DNA of 37,043 nucleotides from JAKVJE01 sp047722305. Lineage in GTDB: Bacteria > Actinomycetota > Actinomycetes > Actinomycetales > Microbacteriaceae. Location: assembly GCA_047722305.1 (NCBI GenBank), contig JBDNYM010000018.1, positions 1 through 37,043 of the forward strand, read 5' to 3'. Shown here piece after piece: positions 24,657-33,114 of this stretch. Each line of letters starts with the position of its first letter. Within the stretch, counting starts at the first letter, position 1. The translations under genes and the position numbers were made by a program. The notes beneath the pieces are model-generated. The model saw only the letters and a program-made list of their open reading frames with translations. It did not search any database and had not been told where the DNA came from.

Positions 24657-27514
24657 CAGCGTTCCGCGTCGCCGGGCAGCAGCTCGGCCAGGAACTGCCC
24701 CGTGTAGCTCTCGGGCACCCGGGCGACCTGCTCGGGCGTGCCCTGGGCGACCACCGTCCCGCCGCCGGCCCCGCCCTCGGGGCCGAGGTCGATCACCCAG
24801 TCGGCCGACTTGATGACGTCGAGGTTGTGCTCGATGACGATGACCGTGTTGCCCTTGTCGACCAGCTCGGCCAGGATGACCAGCAGCCGGCGCACATCCT
24901 CGAAATGGAGGCCGGTGGTGGGCTCGTCGAGCACGTACACGCTGCGGCCCGACGACCGGCGCTGCAGCTCGGTGGCGAGCTTCACCCGCTGCGCCTCGCC
25001 GCCGGACAGCGTGGTGGCGGCCTGTCCCAGCCGGACGTAGCCCAGGCCCACATCCACCAGGGTCTGCAGGTAGCGGTGGATCGAGCCGATCGCGGCGAAG
25101 AATTCGGCCGCCTCCGAGATCGGCATGTCGAGCACCTCGGCGATGTTCTTCCCCTTGTACGTGACGGCCAGGGTGTCGCGGTTGAAGCGCGACCCGTGGC
25201 ACACCTCGCACTCCACGTACACGTCGGGCAGGAAATTCATCTCGATCTTGATCGTCCCGTCGCCGTTGCAGGCCTCGCACCGGCCGCCCTTGACGTTGAA
25301 CGAGAACCGGCCCGGGCGGAATCCGCGCGCCTGCGCCTCGGGGGTCGCGGCGAACAGCTTGCGGATGTGGTCGAACACGCCCGTGTAGGTGGCCGGGTTC
25401 GAGCGCGGGGTGCGGCCGATCGGCGACTGGTCGACGTGCACCACCTTGTCCACTCGGTCGAGGCCGGTGACCCGCCGGTGCAGGCCGGGCACCATCCGAG
25501 CGCCGTTGAGCCGGTCGGCGAGCACCCGGTAGAGGACGTCGTTGACCAGCGTCGACTTGCCGGAGCCGGACACCCCGGTGACGGCGATGAGCACGCCCAG
25601 CGGGAACGACACGTCGATGCCGCGCAGGTTGTTCTCCCGGGCGCCCACCACCGTGAGCCGTCGGTCCTTGTGCACGGGTCGGCGCCGGGCCGGCAGCTCG
25701 ATGCGGCGCCGGCCGGCCAGGTAGTCGCCGGTGATGGACTCGCGGTTCTCTCGCAGTGCCGCCACCGTGCCCGAGTGGATGACCCGTCCCCCGTTCACGC
25801 CGGCGCCGGGCCCGATGTCGATCACCCAGTCGGCCGCCTCGATGGTCTCCTGGTCGTGCTCCACCACCAGCACCGTGTTGCCGAGGTCGCGCAGGTGCAC
25901 GAGGGTCTGGATGAGCCGCCGGTTGTCGCGCTGGTGCAGCCCGATGCTGGGCTCGTCCAGCACGTACAGCACACCGGTCAGCCCGGACCCGATCTGGGTG
26001 GCGAGCCGGATGCGCTGCGCCTCGCCGCCGGACAGGGTGGCCGCCTTGCGCTCCAGACTCAGGTAGTCGAGGCCCACGTGGACGAGGAAGTCGAGTCGGG
26101 AGCGGATCTCGCGCAGCACCGGGGCGGCGATGCTCTGAGATCGCTCGTCGAGCCGCAGCGTGCTGAAGAACTGCTGCGCCTCGACCAGCGAGATCTGCTG
26201 CACGTCCCAGATGCTCTTGCCGTCCACCAGCACGCTCAGCACCTCGGGGCGCAGCTTCGCTCCGTGGCACACCGAGCAGGGAATCTCGCGCAGGAATTGC
26301 GCGTAGCGATCGCGCGCGGTGTCGCTCTCGGCCTGCTCGTAGTTGCGCTCCACGTAGGGGATGACGCCCTCGAAGCCAGACGAGTAGGTGATGTCGCGCC
26401 CGAACCGGTTGCGGTAGCGCACCTTGACCTGATAATCCTTGCCGTTCAAGACGGCGTCGCGCACCTTGGCCGGCAGATCGCGCCAGGGGGTGTACAGCGA
26501 GAAGTCGAGTTCGTCGGCCAGCCCCTGCAGCATCCGGGTGAAGTACTGCGCCAGACCCGACCCCTGCGTGCTCCAGGGCAGGATCGCGCCTTCGCTGATG
26601 CTGGCCTCGTCGTCGCCGATGATCAGACCGGTGTCGACGGCCATCCGCGAGCCGATGCCCGAGCAGGCCGGGCAGGCGCCGAAGGGGGCGTTGAACGAGA
26701 AGGTGCGGGGCTCGAAGTCGGTGACCGTGAGCGGGTGGCCGTTCGGGCAGGCCAGGTGCTGGCTGAATCCGCGGTGCTCCCCCGTGTCGACGAAGTCGAT
26801 GTCGAGGATGCCGTCGGCGAGTCCCAGCGCCGCCTCCACCGAGTCGGTGAGCCGGGTGGCGATGGTCGGCTTGGACACCAACCGGTCGACGACCACCGCG
26901 ATGTCGTGCTTATGGGTCTTGGCGAGCTTCGGCGGGTCCGAGAGCTGTACCGGCTTCCCGTCCACGATGGCGCGCGCGTAGCCGGAGGCCTGCAGCGAGG
27001 CGAACAGGTCGACGAACTGTCCCTTCTGCCCCGATGCGACCGGCGCCAGCACCTGGAAACGCGTCCCGGGCTCCAGTGCCAGCAGGGCGTCGACGATCTG
27101 CTGCACCGACTGCTTCTGGATGGGCTCCCCGCACACCGGGCAGTGCGGCTGCCCGGCCCGCGACCACAGCAGGCGCATGTAGTCGTAGATCTCGGTGATG
27201 GTGCCCACTGTCGAGCGCGGGTTGCGGTTGGTGGACTTCTGGTCGATCGAGACCGCGGGGCTCAAGCCCTCGATGGAGTCGACGTCGGGCCGGTCCACGC
27301 GCCCCAGAAACTGCCGGGCGTACGACGACAGGCTCTCGATGTAGCGGCGCTGGCCCTCCGCGAAGATGGTGTCGAACGCGAGCGACGACTTTCCGGAGCC
27401 GCTCAGGCCGGTGAAGAGCACCAGCGCGTTGCGCGGCATGGAGACGTCGATGTCACGCAGGTTGTGCACGCGGGCACCGCGGACGACGAGACGGGACGAA
27501 TCAGCTGCTGGCAC
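24656..27514 (-). CDS. uvrA: UvrABC excinuclease subunit A
   Basis: A 952-residue ABC ATPase that finds helix-distorting lesions and loads UvrB. Two nucleotide sites: GLSGSGKSSLAFDT near the start and GVSGSGKSTLVNDV in the second half, each with an LSGGEAQR signature. Zinc-binding modules: an N-terminal one reading CPNGH then CPAC, so the second ligand is His, an actinobacterial form; and the C-terminal CEAC...CEVC module. I chose the GTG at 27514 because it places the conserved RLVVRGARVHNL eight residues in, as in the family; an ATG at 27571 would add 19 residues with no ribosome binding site. No LexA box is visible in front, unlike uvrB. Confidence 0.93.
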   Translation of the reverse strand: MPAADSSRLVVRGARVHNLRDIDVSMPRNALVLFTGLSGSGKSSLAFDTIFAEGQRRYIESLSSYARQFLGRVDRPDVDSIEGLSPAVSIDQKSTNRNPRSTVGTITEIYDYMRLLWSRAGQPHCPVCGEPIQKQSVQQIVDALLALEPGTRFQVLAPVASGQKGQFVDLFASLQASGYARAIVDGKPVQLSDPPKLAKTHKHDIAVVVDRLVSKPTIATRLTDSVEAALGLADGILDIDFVDTGEHRGFSQHLACPNGHPLTVTDFEPRTFSFNAPFGACPACSGIGSRMAVDTGLIIGDDEASISEGAILPWSTQGSGLAQYFTRMLQGLADELDFSLYTPWRDLPAKVRDAVLNGKDYQVKVRYRNRFGRDITYSSGFEGVIPYVERNYEQAESDTARDRYAQFLREIPCSVCHGAKLRPEVLSVLVDGKSIWDVQQISLVEAQQFFSTLRLDERSQSIAAPVLREIRSRLDFLVHVGLDYLSLERKAATLSGGEAQRIRLATQIGSGLTGVLYVLDEPSIGLHQRDNRRLIQTLVHLRDLGNTVLVVEHDQETIEAADWVIDIGPGAGVNGGRVIHSGTVAALRENRESITGDYLAGRRRIELPARRRPVHKDRRLTVVGARENNLRGIDVSFPLGVLIAVTGVSGSGKSTLVNDVLYRVLADRLNGARMVPGLHRRVTGLDRVDKVVHVDQSPIGRTPRSNPATYTGVFDHIRKLFAATPEAQARGFRPGRFSFNVKGGRCEACNGDGTIKIEMNFLPDVYVECEVCHGSRFNRDTLAVTYKGKNIAEVLDMPISEAAEFFAAIGSIHRYLQTLVDVGLGYVRLGQAATTLSGGEAQRVKLATELQRRSSGRSVYVLDEPTTGLHFEDVRRLLVILAELVDKGNTVIVIEHNLDVIKSADWVIDLGPEGGAGGGTVVAQGTPEQVARVPESYTGQFLAELLPGDAER

Positions 27515-27608
27515 GCCTGACAGTGTAAGGCGGACGGGTCCCGCCGGAGCCGAGAACGGTGCGGTCGGCATTCTGGGGAAGTTAACAGAACGCGAACGGG
27601 TGGCCTAC

Positions 27609-27614
27609 GATAAT
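27609..27614 (+). promoter_or_regulatory. Candidate -10 box for the ABC importer operon
   Basis: GATAAT matches the -10 consensus at five of six positions and lies 47 bases before the ATG of the binding protein. No -35 at standard distance is visible. A small hairpin, AGGCC-GCTC-GGCCT, follows at about 27618-27631. Confidence 0.4.
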
Positions 27615-27661
27615 GCCAGGCCGCTCGGCCTGCATCACACATCTCTGAAGGGATCCACGCA

Positions 27662-28753
27662 ATGACACTGACGGCTTTCAGTGGGCATCGCCGTGGGGCT
27701 TCGATCGCTGGAAAAGCACTTGCCGTGGCTGCGGCAGCGATCCTCGCACTCACCGGCTGCTCATCAACGGGCTCAAGCTCGAACAGCTCGAAAGGCTCGT
27801 CGCAGGACTTCGGCACGGTCAACGTGCAGCTGTCCTGGATCAAGGACCAGGAGTTCGCCGGTGAGTACTTCGCCCTGGAGAAGGGCTACTTCAAGGACGC
27901 CGGCTTCTCGAAGGTGAACCTCATCGATGGCCCGTCGACCGGCGCCACCGAGCTGCTCGGGGGCAAGGCCGATATCGCGCTGTCCGACGCCGCCTCCATC
28001 GGCTCCGTGGTGGCCAAGCAGAAGGCCCCGTTGAAGATCATCGGCGCCACTTACCAGAAGAACCCGTTCACCATCCTCTCGCTCGCCGACAAGGGCAACA
28101 TCAAGACCCCCCAGGACATGGAGGGCAAGAAGATCGGCGTGCAGGACTCGAACACCAATCTGTTCAAGGCCTTCCTCAAGGTGAACAACATTCCGGAGAG
28201 CTCCGTCACCGTCGTCCCGGTGCAGTACGACCCGTCCGTGCTCGTCAATGGTCAGGTCGACGGCTGGGTCGGCTACATCACCAACGAGGAGGTCGTGCTC
28301 AAGGCCGAGGTCGGGCAGGACAAGATCACCGGCCTGCCGCTGGCGGACAACGGCCTGCCGTTCGTCGCCGAGACGGTCACCACCACCGACAAGACCATCA
28401 AAGAGAAGCCCGCCATGCTGCGCGCCTTCCTGAAGGCCGAGATCCAGGGCTGGAGCGACAACTTCAACGACCCCGAGCAGGGCGCGAAGTACGCGACCGA
28501 CAAGTACGGCAAGGACAAGAAGCTGAACCTCGCCAACGAGATCGCCGGCAACACCGCGCAGGTCAACGACCTCGTGACCTCGCCGGAGACCGAGAAGAAC
28601 GGCCTGTTCACCATCTCCGACCAGCTGCAGGACGAGTCGATCGCCTCGCTCAAGGCCGCCGGGATCAGCGTCAAGAAGTCCGACCTGTTCGACATGTCGC
28701 TGTTGAACCAGGTGTACAAGGACAATCCCAAACTGGTGAACTACAAGAAGTGA
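27662..28753 (+). CDS. NMT1/THI5-like ABC substrate-binding lipoprotein
   Basis: A 363-residue periplasmic-type binding protein anchored as a lipoprotein: basic start, hydrophobic stretch and the lipobox LTGC at about residues 31-34, followed by a Ser/Gly-rich tether. The mature part opens with QLSWIKDQEFAGEYFALEKGYFKDAG, here in two adjoining motifs, the hallmark of the NMT1/THI5 group that includes ThiY, RibY, SsuA and TauA. The lipobox Cys is the only cysteine, so it lacks the Cys-rich motif of yeast-type THI5. Candidate ligands are a thiamine pyrimidine precursor, riboflavin, or an alkyl sulfonate; sequence does not decide. The ATG has AAGGGA upstream. Third-position GC is a little lower and Lys more frequent than in neighbours, as is normal for a secreted binder. 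It heads a four-gene operon. Confidence 0.88.
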   Translation: MTLTAFSGHRRGASIAGKALAVAAAAILALTGCSSTGSSSNSSKGSSQDFGTVNVQLSWIKDQEFAGEYFALEKGYFKDAGFSKVNLIDGPSTGATELLGGKADIALSDAASIGSVVAKQKAPLKIIGATYQKNPFTILSLADKGNIKTPQDMEGKKIGVQDSNTNLFKAFLKVNNIPESSVTVVPVQYDPSVLVNGQVDGWVGYITNEEVVLKAEVGQDKITGLPLADNGLPFVAETVTTTDKTIKEKPAMLRAFLKAEIQGWSDNFNDPEQGAKYATDKYGKDKKLNLANEIAGNTAQVNDLVTSPETEKNGLFTISDQLQDESIASLKAAGISVKKSDLFDMSLLNQVYKDNPKLVNYKK

Positions 28754-28760
28754 GCCATCG

Positions 28761-29591
28761 GTGACCGACATCACTGCAGCGACCAGCGCTGACAGCGCGG
28801 CGGATGCCGGTGCCCGCGAAGGCACCGGCATCCACGCGTCGGCCCTGCGGAAGACCTTCCGCGCCGGGGCCCGGAGCGTGGAGGCGCTCTCCGGCGTCGA
28901 CCTCGACACCGCGCAGGGCAGCTTTCTCTCCCTGCTGGGACCCTCGGGCTGCGGCAAGTCCACGATCCTGCGCATCCTCGCCGGTCTGGAAGAGCCCACC
29001 GCGGGCGCCGTGGCCGTCGATGGCAAGACCCCGGAGCAGTTGCGCCGTGAGGCCGCCCTCGGCATCGCGTTCCAGGACCACGCACTGCTGCCCTGGCGCT
29101 CGGTGCGCAAGAACATCCGGCTGCCGTTCGAGGTCGCCCATCACCGCGTCGACGACGCCTACGTCGACGAGCTCATCGACCTCGTCGGTCTGCGCGGCTT
29201 CGAGAACGCGAAGCCCTCCCAGCTGTCCGGCGGGATGCGGCAGCGGGTCTCCATCGCGCGCTCCCTCGTGCTCAAGCCCTCCGTGCTGCTGCTCGACGAG
29301 CCGTTCGGCGCCCTCGACGACATGACCCGTCAGCGCCTCAACCTCGAGCTGCTGCGCATCTGGACCGAGCGTCCTGCCACCACCCTGCTGGTGACCCACG
29401 GCATCTCGGAGGCCATCTTCCTGTCCGACCAGGTCGCCGTCATGACTCCGCGGCCGGGACGCGTCCAGGAGATCATGCAGATCGATCTTCCCCGTCCCCG
29501 CCAGCCCGAGATCATGCGCACCCCCGAGTTCCACGCCTACGTCGATCACGCGTCCGAGCTGCTGTTCAGCTCGCAGGAGAACGGGGCCTGA
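28761..29591 (+). CDS. ABC importer ATPase, SsuB/TauB/ThiZ type
   Basis: A 276-residue ATP-binding subunit. Walker A GPSGCGKST, Q-loop FQDHALLPWRSV, signature LSGGMRQR, Walker B LLLDEPFGALDD and switch His in VTHGISEA are all present. The QDHALLPWR form is typical of the nitrate/sulfonate/taurine/thiamine-precursor importers (SsuB, TauB, ThiZ). The GTG start lies seven bases after the binding protein stop with a poor ribosome binding site, so coupled translation is likely. The first ~25 residues are an Ala/Ser/Asp-rich extension. Confidence 0.92.
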   Translation: MTDITAATSADSAADAGAREGTGIHASALRKTFRAGARSVEALSGVDLDTAQGSFLSLLGPSGCGKSTILRILAGLEEPTAGAVAVDGKTPEQLRREAALGIAFQDHALLPWRSVRKNIRLPFEVAHHRVDDAYVDELIDLVGLRGFENAKPSQLSGGMRQRVSIARSLVLKPSVLLLDEPFGALDDMTRQRLNLELLRIWTERPATTLLVTHGISEAIFLSDQVAVMTPRPGRVQEIMQIDLPRPRQPEIMRTPEFHAYVDHASELLFSSQENGA

Positions 29592-29593
29592 GC

Positions 29594-30400
29594 ATGACCA
29601 CCCGCTCGCGTCATCGTCTCCCCGGCTGGGCTTCGGGACTGATCGGGGCCGGGGCGATCATCGCCGTGTGGTGGATCGTCGCCGCGCTCACACAGCTCGG
29701 GAACGCCAAGTACCACCCCATCCCCACGCCCCCGCAGGTGATCGCCGCGCTGTTCTCGCAGCCGCCCGACTGGTACTGGCGGATGTTCTCGGTCACCCTC
29801 GGCGAAGCCGGGCTGGGCTTCCTGTGGGGCAACTTCATCGCCCTCGCCCTCGCTTTCCTCGTGCTCGTCGTCCCGGCGCTCAACGGGGTGGTCATGCAGG
29901 TGGCCGTCGTCACCTATTGCCTGCCCATCGTGGCCATCGGGCCGATCGCGCTCATCATCCTCGGCGGGGCCACCTCCCCAGGCGACCTCTCCGGCACGGC
30001 GGTGTTCCTGGCCGCGCTGTCGGTGATCTTCACCACCGTGGTCGGCAGCCTGCTCGGACTGCGGGCCGCCGATAAGGCCTCGCTGGATGTGGTGCGCGTG
30101 TACGGCGGCAGCCGGCTGACCCAGCTCATCAAGGTGCGGCTGGTGGCGGCGATGCCCGAGATCTTCACCGCCCTGCAGATGGCGGTGCCCGCCGCCTTCC
30201 TGGGGGCCGTCCTGGGCGAGTACTTCGGCCAGATCGAGCAGGCCGTCGGGCCGGCGCTCGTCATCGCCCAGGTGCAGCTCAACACCGGGCTGGTCTGGGC
30301 GCTGTTCATGCTGTGCGCCGTGATCGCCCTGGTCGGCTACTGGCTGATGGGGCTGATCGGCCGGCTGGTGGCCCCCTGGGCCAAGGAGGCCCGCTCATGA
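29594..30400 (+). CDS. ABC importer permease, first of two
   Basis: A 268-residue integral membrane protein with about six helices and the inner-membrane EAA-type loop (DVVRVYGGSRLTQLIKVRLVAAMPEI in the region of residues 160-190) that docks to the ATPase. It belongs to the SsuC/TauC/ThiX permease family (BPD_transp_1). It starts two bases after the ATPase stop and overlaps the second permease (ATGA). It differs clearly from that second permease, so the channel is probably a heterodimer. Confidence 0.9.
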   Translation: MTTRSRHRLPGWASGLIGAGAIIAVWWIVAALTQLGNAKYHPIPTPPQVIAALFSQPPDWYWRMFSVTLGEAGLGFLWGNFIALALAFLVLVVPALNGVVMQVAVVTYCLPIVAIGPIALIILGGATSPGDLSGTAVFLAALSVIFTTVVGSLLGLRAADKASLDVVRVYGGSRLTQLIKVRLVAAMPEIFTALQMAVPAAFLGAVLGEYFGQIEQAVGPALVIAQVQLNTGLVWALFMLCAVIALVGYWLMGLIGRLVAPWAKEARS

Positions 30401-31257
30401 CCACGATCTCGACCCCGGTCGATGCCACCGCACGCGACCGGTACCTGCGTCGCCGCGTCGCGGCGTCCGCGGGACGGGCGGCGCTGCGGGCCGTGATGAC
30501 GGCGGTCATCACGCTGCTCATCATCGGCATCCTCTGGTGGGGCGTGCTGGTCGTCTTCGATCTCTCCCCCTACGTCACCCGCGGTCCTCTCGACGTCTGG
30601 AGCTACCTCGTCGCCGCTCCCGGCGCCGGGGCGCACCGGGCGGCCCTCTGGCCCCTGCTGGCCGTGACCCTCGGGCACGCCGGTCTGGGATTCCTGCTCG
30701 GCATGGCCTGCGCTCTGCTGGGGGCGATCTCGTTCCGGCTTTCCCGCAGCGTCGAGAGCGCGTTCATGCCCGTCGCCATGCTGCTGCGGTCGGTGCCGCT
30801 GGTCACGATCGCCCCGGTGATCATCCTGATCTTCGGTATCGGATCGAGCGCCTCGGTGGCCGTCATCTCGGGCATCGTGGTGCTGTTTCCGGCCCTGGTG
30901 ACCATGGTGCAGGGGCTGCGCAGCGCCTCGCCGCAGATGCTGGAGGTCGTGGACGTCTACGGCGGCGGCGCCGTCACCGCCACGCGCAAAGTGGCCCTGC
31001 CCGCCGCCCTGCCCGCGATCTTCGCCGCCATTCGCATCTCGGTGCCCGGAGCCATCACCGGCGCGCTGTTGGCCGAGTGGCTCTCCACCGGCGACGGCAT
31101 CGGGTCGGCGGTGCAGAAGTTTATTCCGCAGGCGGAATATGACCAGCTCTGGGCGGCGGTAGTCGCAGTCACGCTCGTGTCGGTGCTGCTCTACAGCGCG
31201 GTCCAGCTGGTCGAGAGCATCGTGCTGGCCCGGATGGGGATGGCCGACCGGCACTGA
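30397..31257 (+). CDS. ABC importer permease, second of two
   Basis: A 286-residue permease of the same family, with a cytoplasmic N-terminal arm of about 30 residues, about six helices and the docking loop EVVDVYGGGAVTATRKVALPAALPAI (around residues 185-210). The ATG at 30397 has AAGGAGG seven bases upstream, the best ribosome binding site of the operon, and overlaps the stop of the first permease. It ends the operon; the following 300 bases are low complexity. Confidence 0.9.
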   Translation: MTTISTPVDATARDRYLRRRVAASAGRAALRAVMTAVITLLIIGILWWGVLVVFDLSPYVTRGPLDVWSYLVAAPGAGAHRAALWPLLAVTLGHAGLGFLLGMACALLGAISFRLSRSVESAFMPVAMLLRSVPLVTIAPVIILIFGIGSSASVAVISGIVVLFPALVTMVQGLRSASPQMLEVVDVYGGGAVTATRKVALPAALPAIFAAIRISVPGAITGALLAEWLSTGDGIGSAVQKFIPQAEYDQLWAAVVAVTLVSVLLYSAVQLVESIVLARMGMADRH

Positions 31258-31431
31258 GAGGGCCGCGCCCGTCGAGGCGTCGCTGCGGTGACCGCATCGC
31301 CGCTGAGACGAGTCGCCCAGAAACCGGAGAAGCCGGACGCGCGGACGGGGCGGGGCGCGCGGGGCGCGGCGGGGGCGGGGCCGCGGGGGTGGGGGCGGGG
31401 GCGGGGCGCCCTCACCTCCCCACGAGGGCAG

Positions 31432-31441
31432 NNNNNNNNNN
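31432..31441. other. Assembly gap (10 N)
   Basis: Ten undetermined bases directly after a G-quadruplex-prone tract. A fixed-size N-run usually means a scaffold join rather than exactly ten unknown bases. Confidence 0.97.
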
Positions 31442-31482
31442 GGGGGCCCCGCAGCCCCGCTGCGAGTGGGCCCACATAACCC

Positions 31483-31510
31483 GGACACCCCGCCGGGGGG
31501 GAGGGTGTCC
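31483..31510 (-). terminator. Hairpin after the amidohydrolase gene
   Basis: GGACACCC (31483-31490) and GGGTGTCC (31503-31510) form a perfect 8-bp stem with a 12-base loop, about 50 bases beyond the amidohydrolase stop. No T-run follows on the minus strand. Confidence 0.5.
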
Positions 31511-31560
31511 CCACCGCGCCCGCGCGCCCGGCTCCTCGTTCTTCTGGTCGGCCCAGAGGG

Positions 31561-32769
31561 TCAGAACACCCGTTCGCCGTGCTGGTACACCTGCTTGTCG
31601 GTCTGCGCCACGGCGGCGACATCGGCCAGCGGGTCGGCGTCCAGCACCAGGAAGTCGGCGTACTTGCCGGGCTCCAGGGTGCCGTACTCGTCGTCGATGT
31701 GCAGCAGCTCGGCGCTGTTGCGGCCGGCGGCGAACAGGGCATCCTCATTGCTGATGCCCACCTGCGTGTAGAGCTGCAACTCGAAGGGGGTGTCGGTGAA
31801 GTCGTTGAACGGGGTGCCGGCGTCGGTGCCGAACGAGATCTTCACGCCGATCCTGGCGGCGCGGCCGATGTGCTCGAAGTAGTCGTCCACGAAGGCCTCG
31901 GTCTTCCGCATCATGTACTCGGGGATGCGGCCCGCTCCGTACTCCTTGATGCCCCAGGCGGCGATCAGCGTCGGCGTCAGATACTGGCCGTTCCGCTTCA
32001 TGAGCTCGGCATCCTCGTCCGTGATGAGCGACCCGTGCTCGATGGAGTCGACACCGGCGACGATCGCGTTGTGGATGCCCTCCGCGCCTTCGGCGTGGGC
32101 GCACACGGTGCGGCTCTTCGCGTGGCTCTCTTCGACGGCCACCCGCATCTCCTCGACGGTCAGCTCGGTGTCATCGATCTCATCGGCCTCCGACATCACG
32201 CCGCCGGTGGCCATCAGCTTGATGTTGCGGGCGCCCGCCCGGAATTCTTCGCGCACTGCCTGCCGCATCTCGTCGGGAGAGTCGACCAGGTGCCCCCAGG
32301 TGGTCTCGGCCCGGGCGCCCATCAGGAAGTCGCCGTGGCCGCCGGTGATCGACATGGGACGGCCCGAGGGGACGATGCCCGGGGCCGGGTAGCCGAGCGT
32401 CCCGGTCAGCTGCAGGGCGCGCAGCTTGGTGTCGACGCTGAAGGCGGAGCCGCACTCGCGCACGTAGGTGACGCCCGTCTGCAGCAGCCGCCGCAGGTTC
32501 GTGAGGGAATTGACGGTCACCTCGGCCTCGGTGAGCAGGCTGACCTTGTTGTTGATCGCATTCATCATCGTGTGGGTGTGCACGTTGATGAGGCCGGGCA
32601 TGATGAAGCCGTCGCCCAGATCGACGGTCTCGTCACCGGTCGGCGCGGTGCCCTGCCCGAGGTCGACGATCTTCCCGGTCTCGGTGTCGACGGCGAGCCA
32701 GGAGCCCGAGCGGGTCTCGGCGGTCGCACCGTCGAAGAGATGGGCATTGGTGAAGACTCGTGTGGTCAT
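31561..32769 (-). CDS. Metal-dependent amidohydrolase, prolidase/imidazolonepropionase-like
   Basis: A 402-residue amidohydrolase-superfamily enzyme (TIM barrel, binuclear metal type). Metal ligands seen: His64 and His66 in NVHTHTM, Lys184 in NIKLMATGG (the lysine carbamylated in this class), His225 in CAHAEG, His245 in SIEHGS and Asp316 in FGTDAGTP. The SITGGHGD segment around His145 is typical of the subgroup that includes bacterial Xaa-Pro and Xaa-Arg dipeptidases. There is no signal peptide, so it acts in the cytoplasm. The ATG at 32769 has GGAG five bases upstream; a reading from 32802 lacks a ribosome binding site. It is divergent from a membrane carrier, suggesting import followed by hydrolysis. 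The exact substrate (dipeptide, N-acyl amino acid or cyclic amide) is unknown. Confidence 0.85.
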   Translation of the reverse strand: MTTRVFTNAHLFDGATAETRSGSWLAVDTETGKIVDLGQGTAPTGDETVDLGDGFIMPGLINVHTHTMMNAINNKVSLLTEAEVTVNSLTNLRRLLQTGVTYVRECGSAFSVDTKLRALQLTGTLGYPAPGIVPSGRPMSITGGHGDFLMGARAETTWGHLVDSPDEMRQAVREEFRAGARNIKLMATGGVMSEADEIDDTELTVEEMRVAVEESHAKSRTVCAHAEGAEGIHNAIVAGVDSIEHGSLITDEDAELMKRNGQYLTPTLIAAWGIKEYGAGRIPEYMMRKTEAFVDDYFEHIGRAARIGVKISFGTDAGTPFNDFTDTPFELQLYTQVGISNEDALFAAGRNSAELLHIDDEYGTLEPGKYADFLVLDADPLADVAAVAQTDKQVYQHGERVF

Positions 32770-33114
32770 GGGGGCTCCGTTCGCTGAGAAGTTCATTTGC
32801 ATCGTAAGTCGTGGTCTCGGGGCCGGCCAAATCTCCTCTCGGTCCTTTCCCCCTGCGTCCCGGCGCCGGGCGGATGTCGGCCGCGAGCCGAGTCCGGGGC
32901 GGGCCGGCTGCCCCGGAGGATGGTGCTAATGTTTTCCCTGCGCTTACAAGGCCGTGACCGTTTTCGCGCTGCTGATCCCGATCGGGTCAGCGGTTGAGAC
33001 CTCCTCGGAGATCGGACGGTGAAATCGTTTTCGAGTCCGCCCGCTCCCAGACCGACTGTCCGTCGACGAGTGGTGCACTCTTCTCTTCTTGGCAGCAGTC
33101 GGAGTTCAGTAGTC
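32770..33114. other. Divergent promoter region, 345 bases
   Basis: It separates the amidohydrolase (-) from the carrier gene (+). The composition is less GC-rich than the flanks, especially 32920-33114. A candidate minus-strand promoter is listed separately. For the plus strand I see no convincing -35/-10 pair. An open frame continues back from the carrier to 33019, but codons such as AGA, TCT, CTT, GTA and TCA make it look like leader rather than coding sequence. Confidence 0.7.
32801..32830 (-). promoter_or_regulatory. Candidate amidohydrolase promoter
   Basis: On the minus strand, TTGGCC (32830-32825) and TACGAT (32806-32801) are separated by 18 bases, with the ATG about 32 bases downstream. 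Both boxes match consensus only in part. Confidence 0.35.

Larger units (their letters stand above)
31258..31560. other. GC-extreme intergenic stretch with assembly gap
   Basis: Between the last permease and the amidohydrolase stop. No credible gene. 31340-31430 is nearly pure G/C with runs of G on the plus strand, including a G5-T-G5-C-G5-C-G4 tract at 31385-31406. A run of ten N at 31432-31441 marks an assembly gap of unknown true length, and more G-runs follow it. Any gene lost in the gap cannot be judged from here. Confidence 0.85.

Noticed and set aside
26640..26780. UvrA N-terminal zinc module reads CPNGH instead of Cys-x-x-Cys
   Set aside because: His in this position is a known actinobacterial form and the rest of the module is intact, so it is not a defect.
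27515..27600. Possible LexA box in front of uvrA (GAACGCGAAC at 27588-27597)
   Set aside because: The two GAAC words are direct rather than inverted and there is no GAAC-N4-GTTC palindrome.
27605..27632. GATAATGCCAGG resembles the 3' part of a TPP riboswitch upstream of a ThiY-like binding protein
   Set aside because: The CUGAGA element and the rest of the conserved core are absent from 27515-27661, and the hairpin that follows does not fit the TPP fold. Taken as a -10 box plus a chance match.
33019..33114. N-terminal extension of the carrier from a GTG at 33019
   Set aside because: Codon use is unlike the gene body and the family starts at the first helix, so a 5' leader is more likely.
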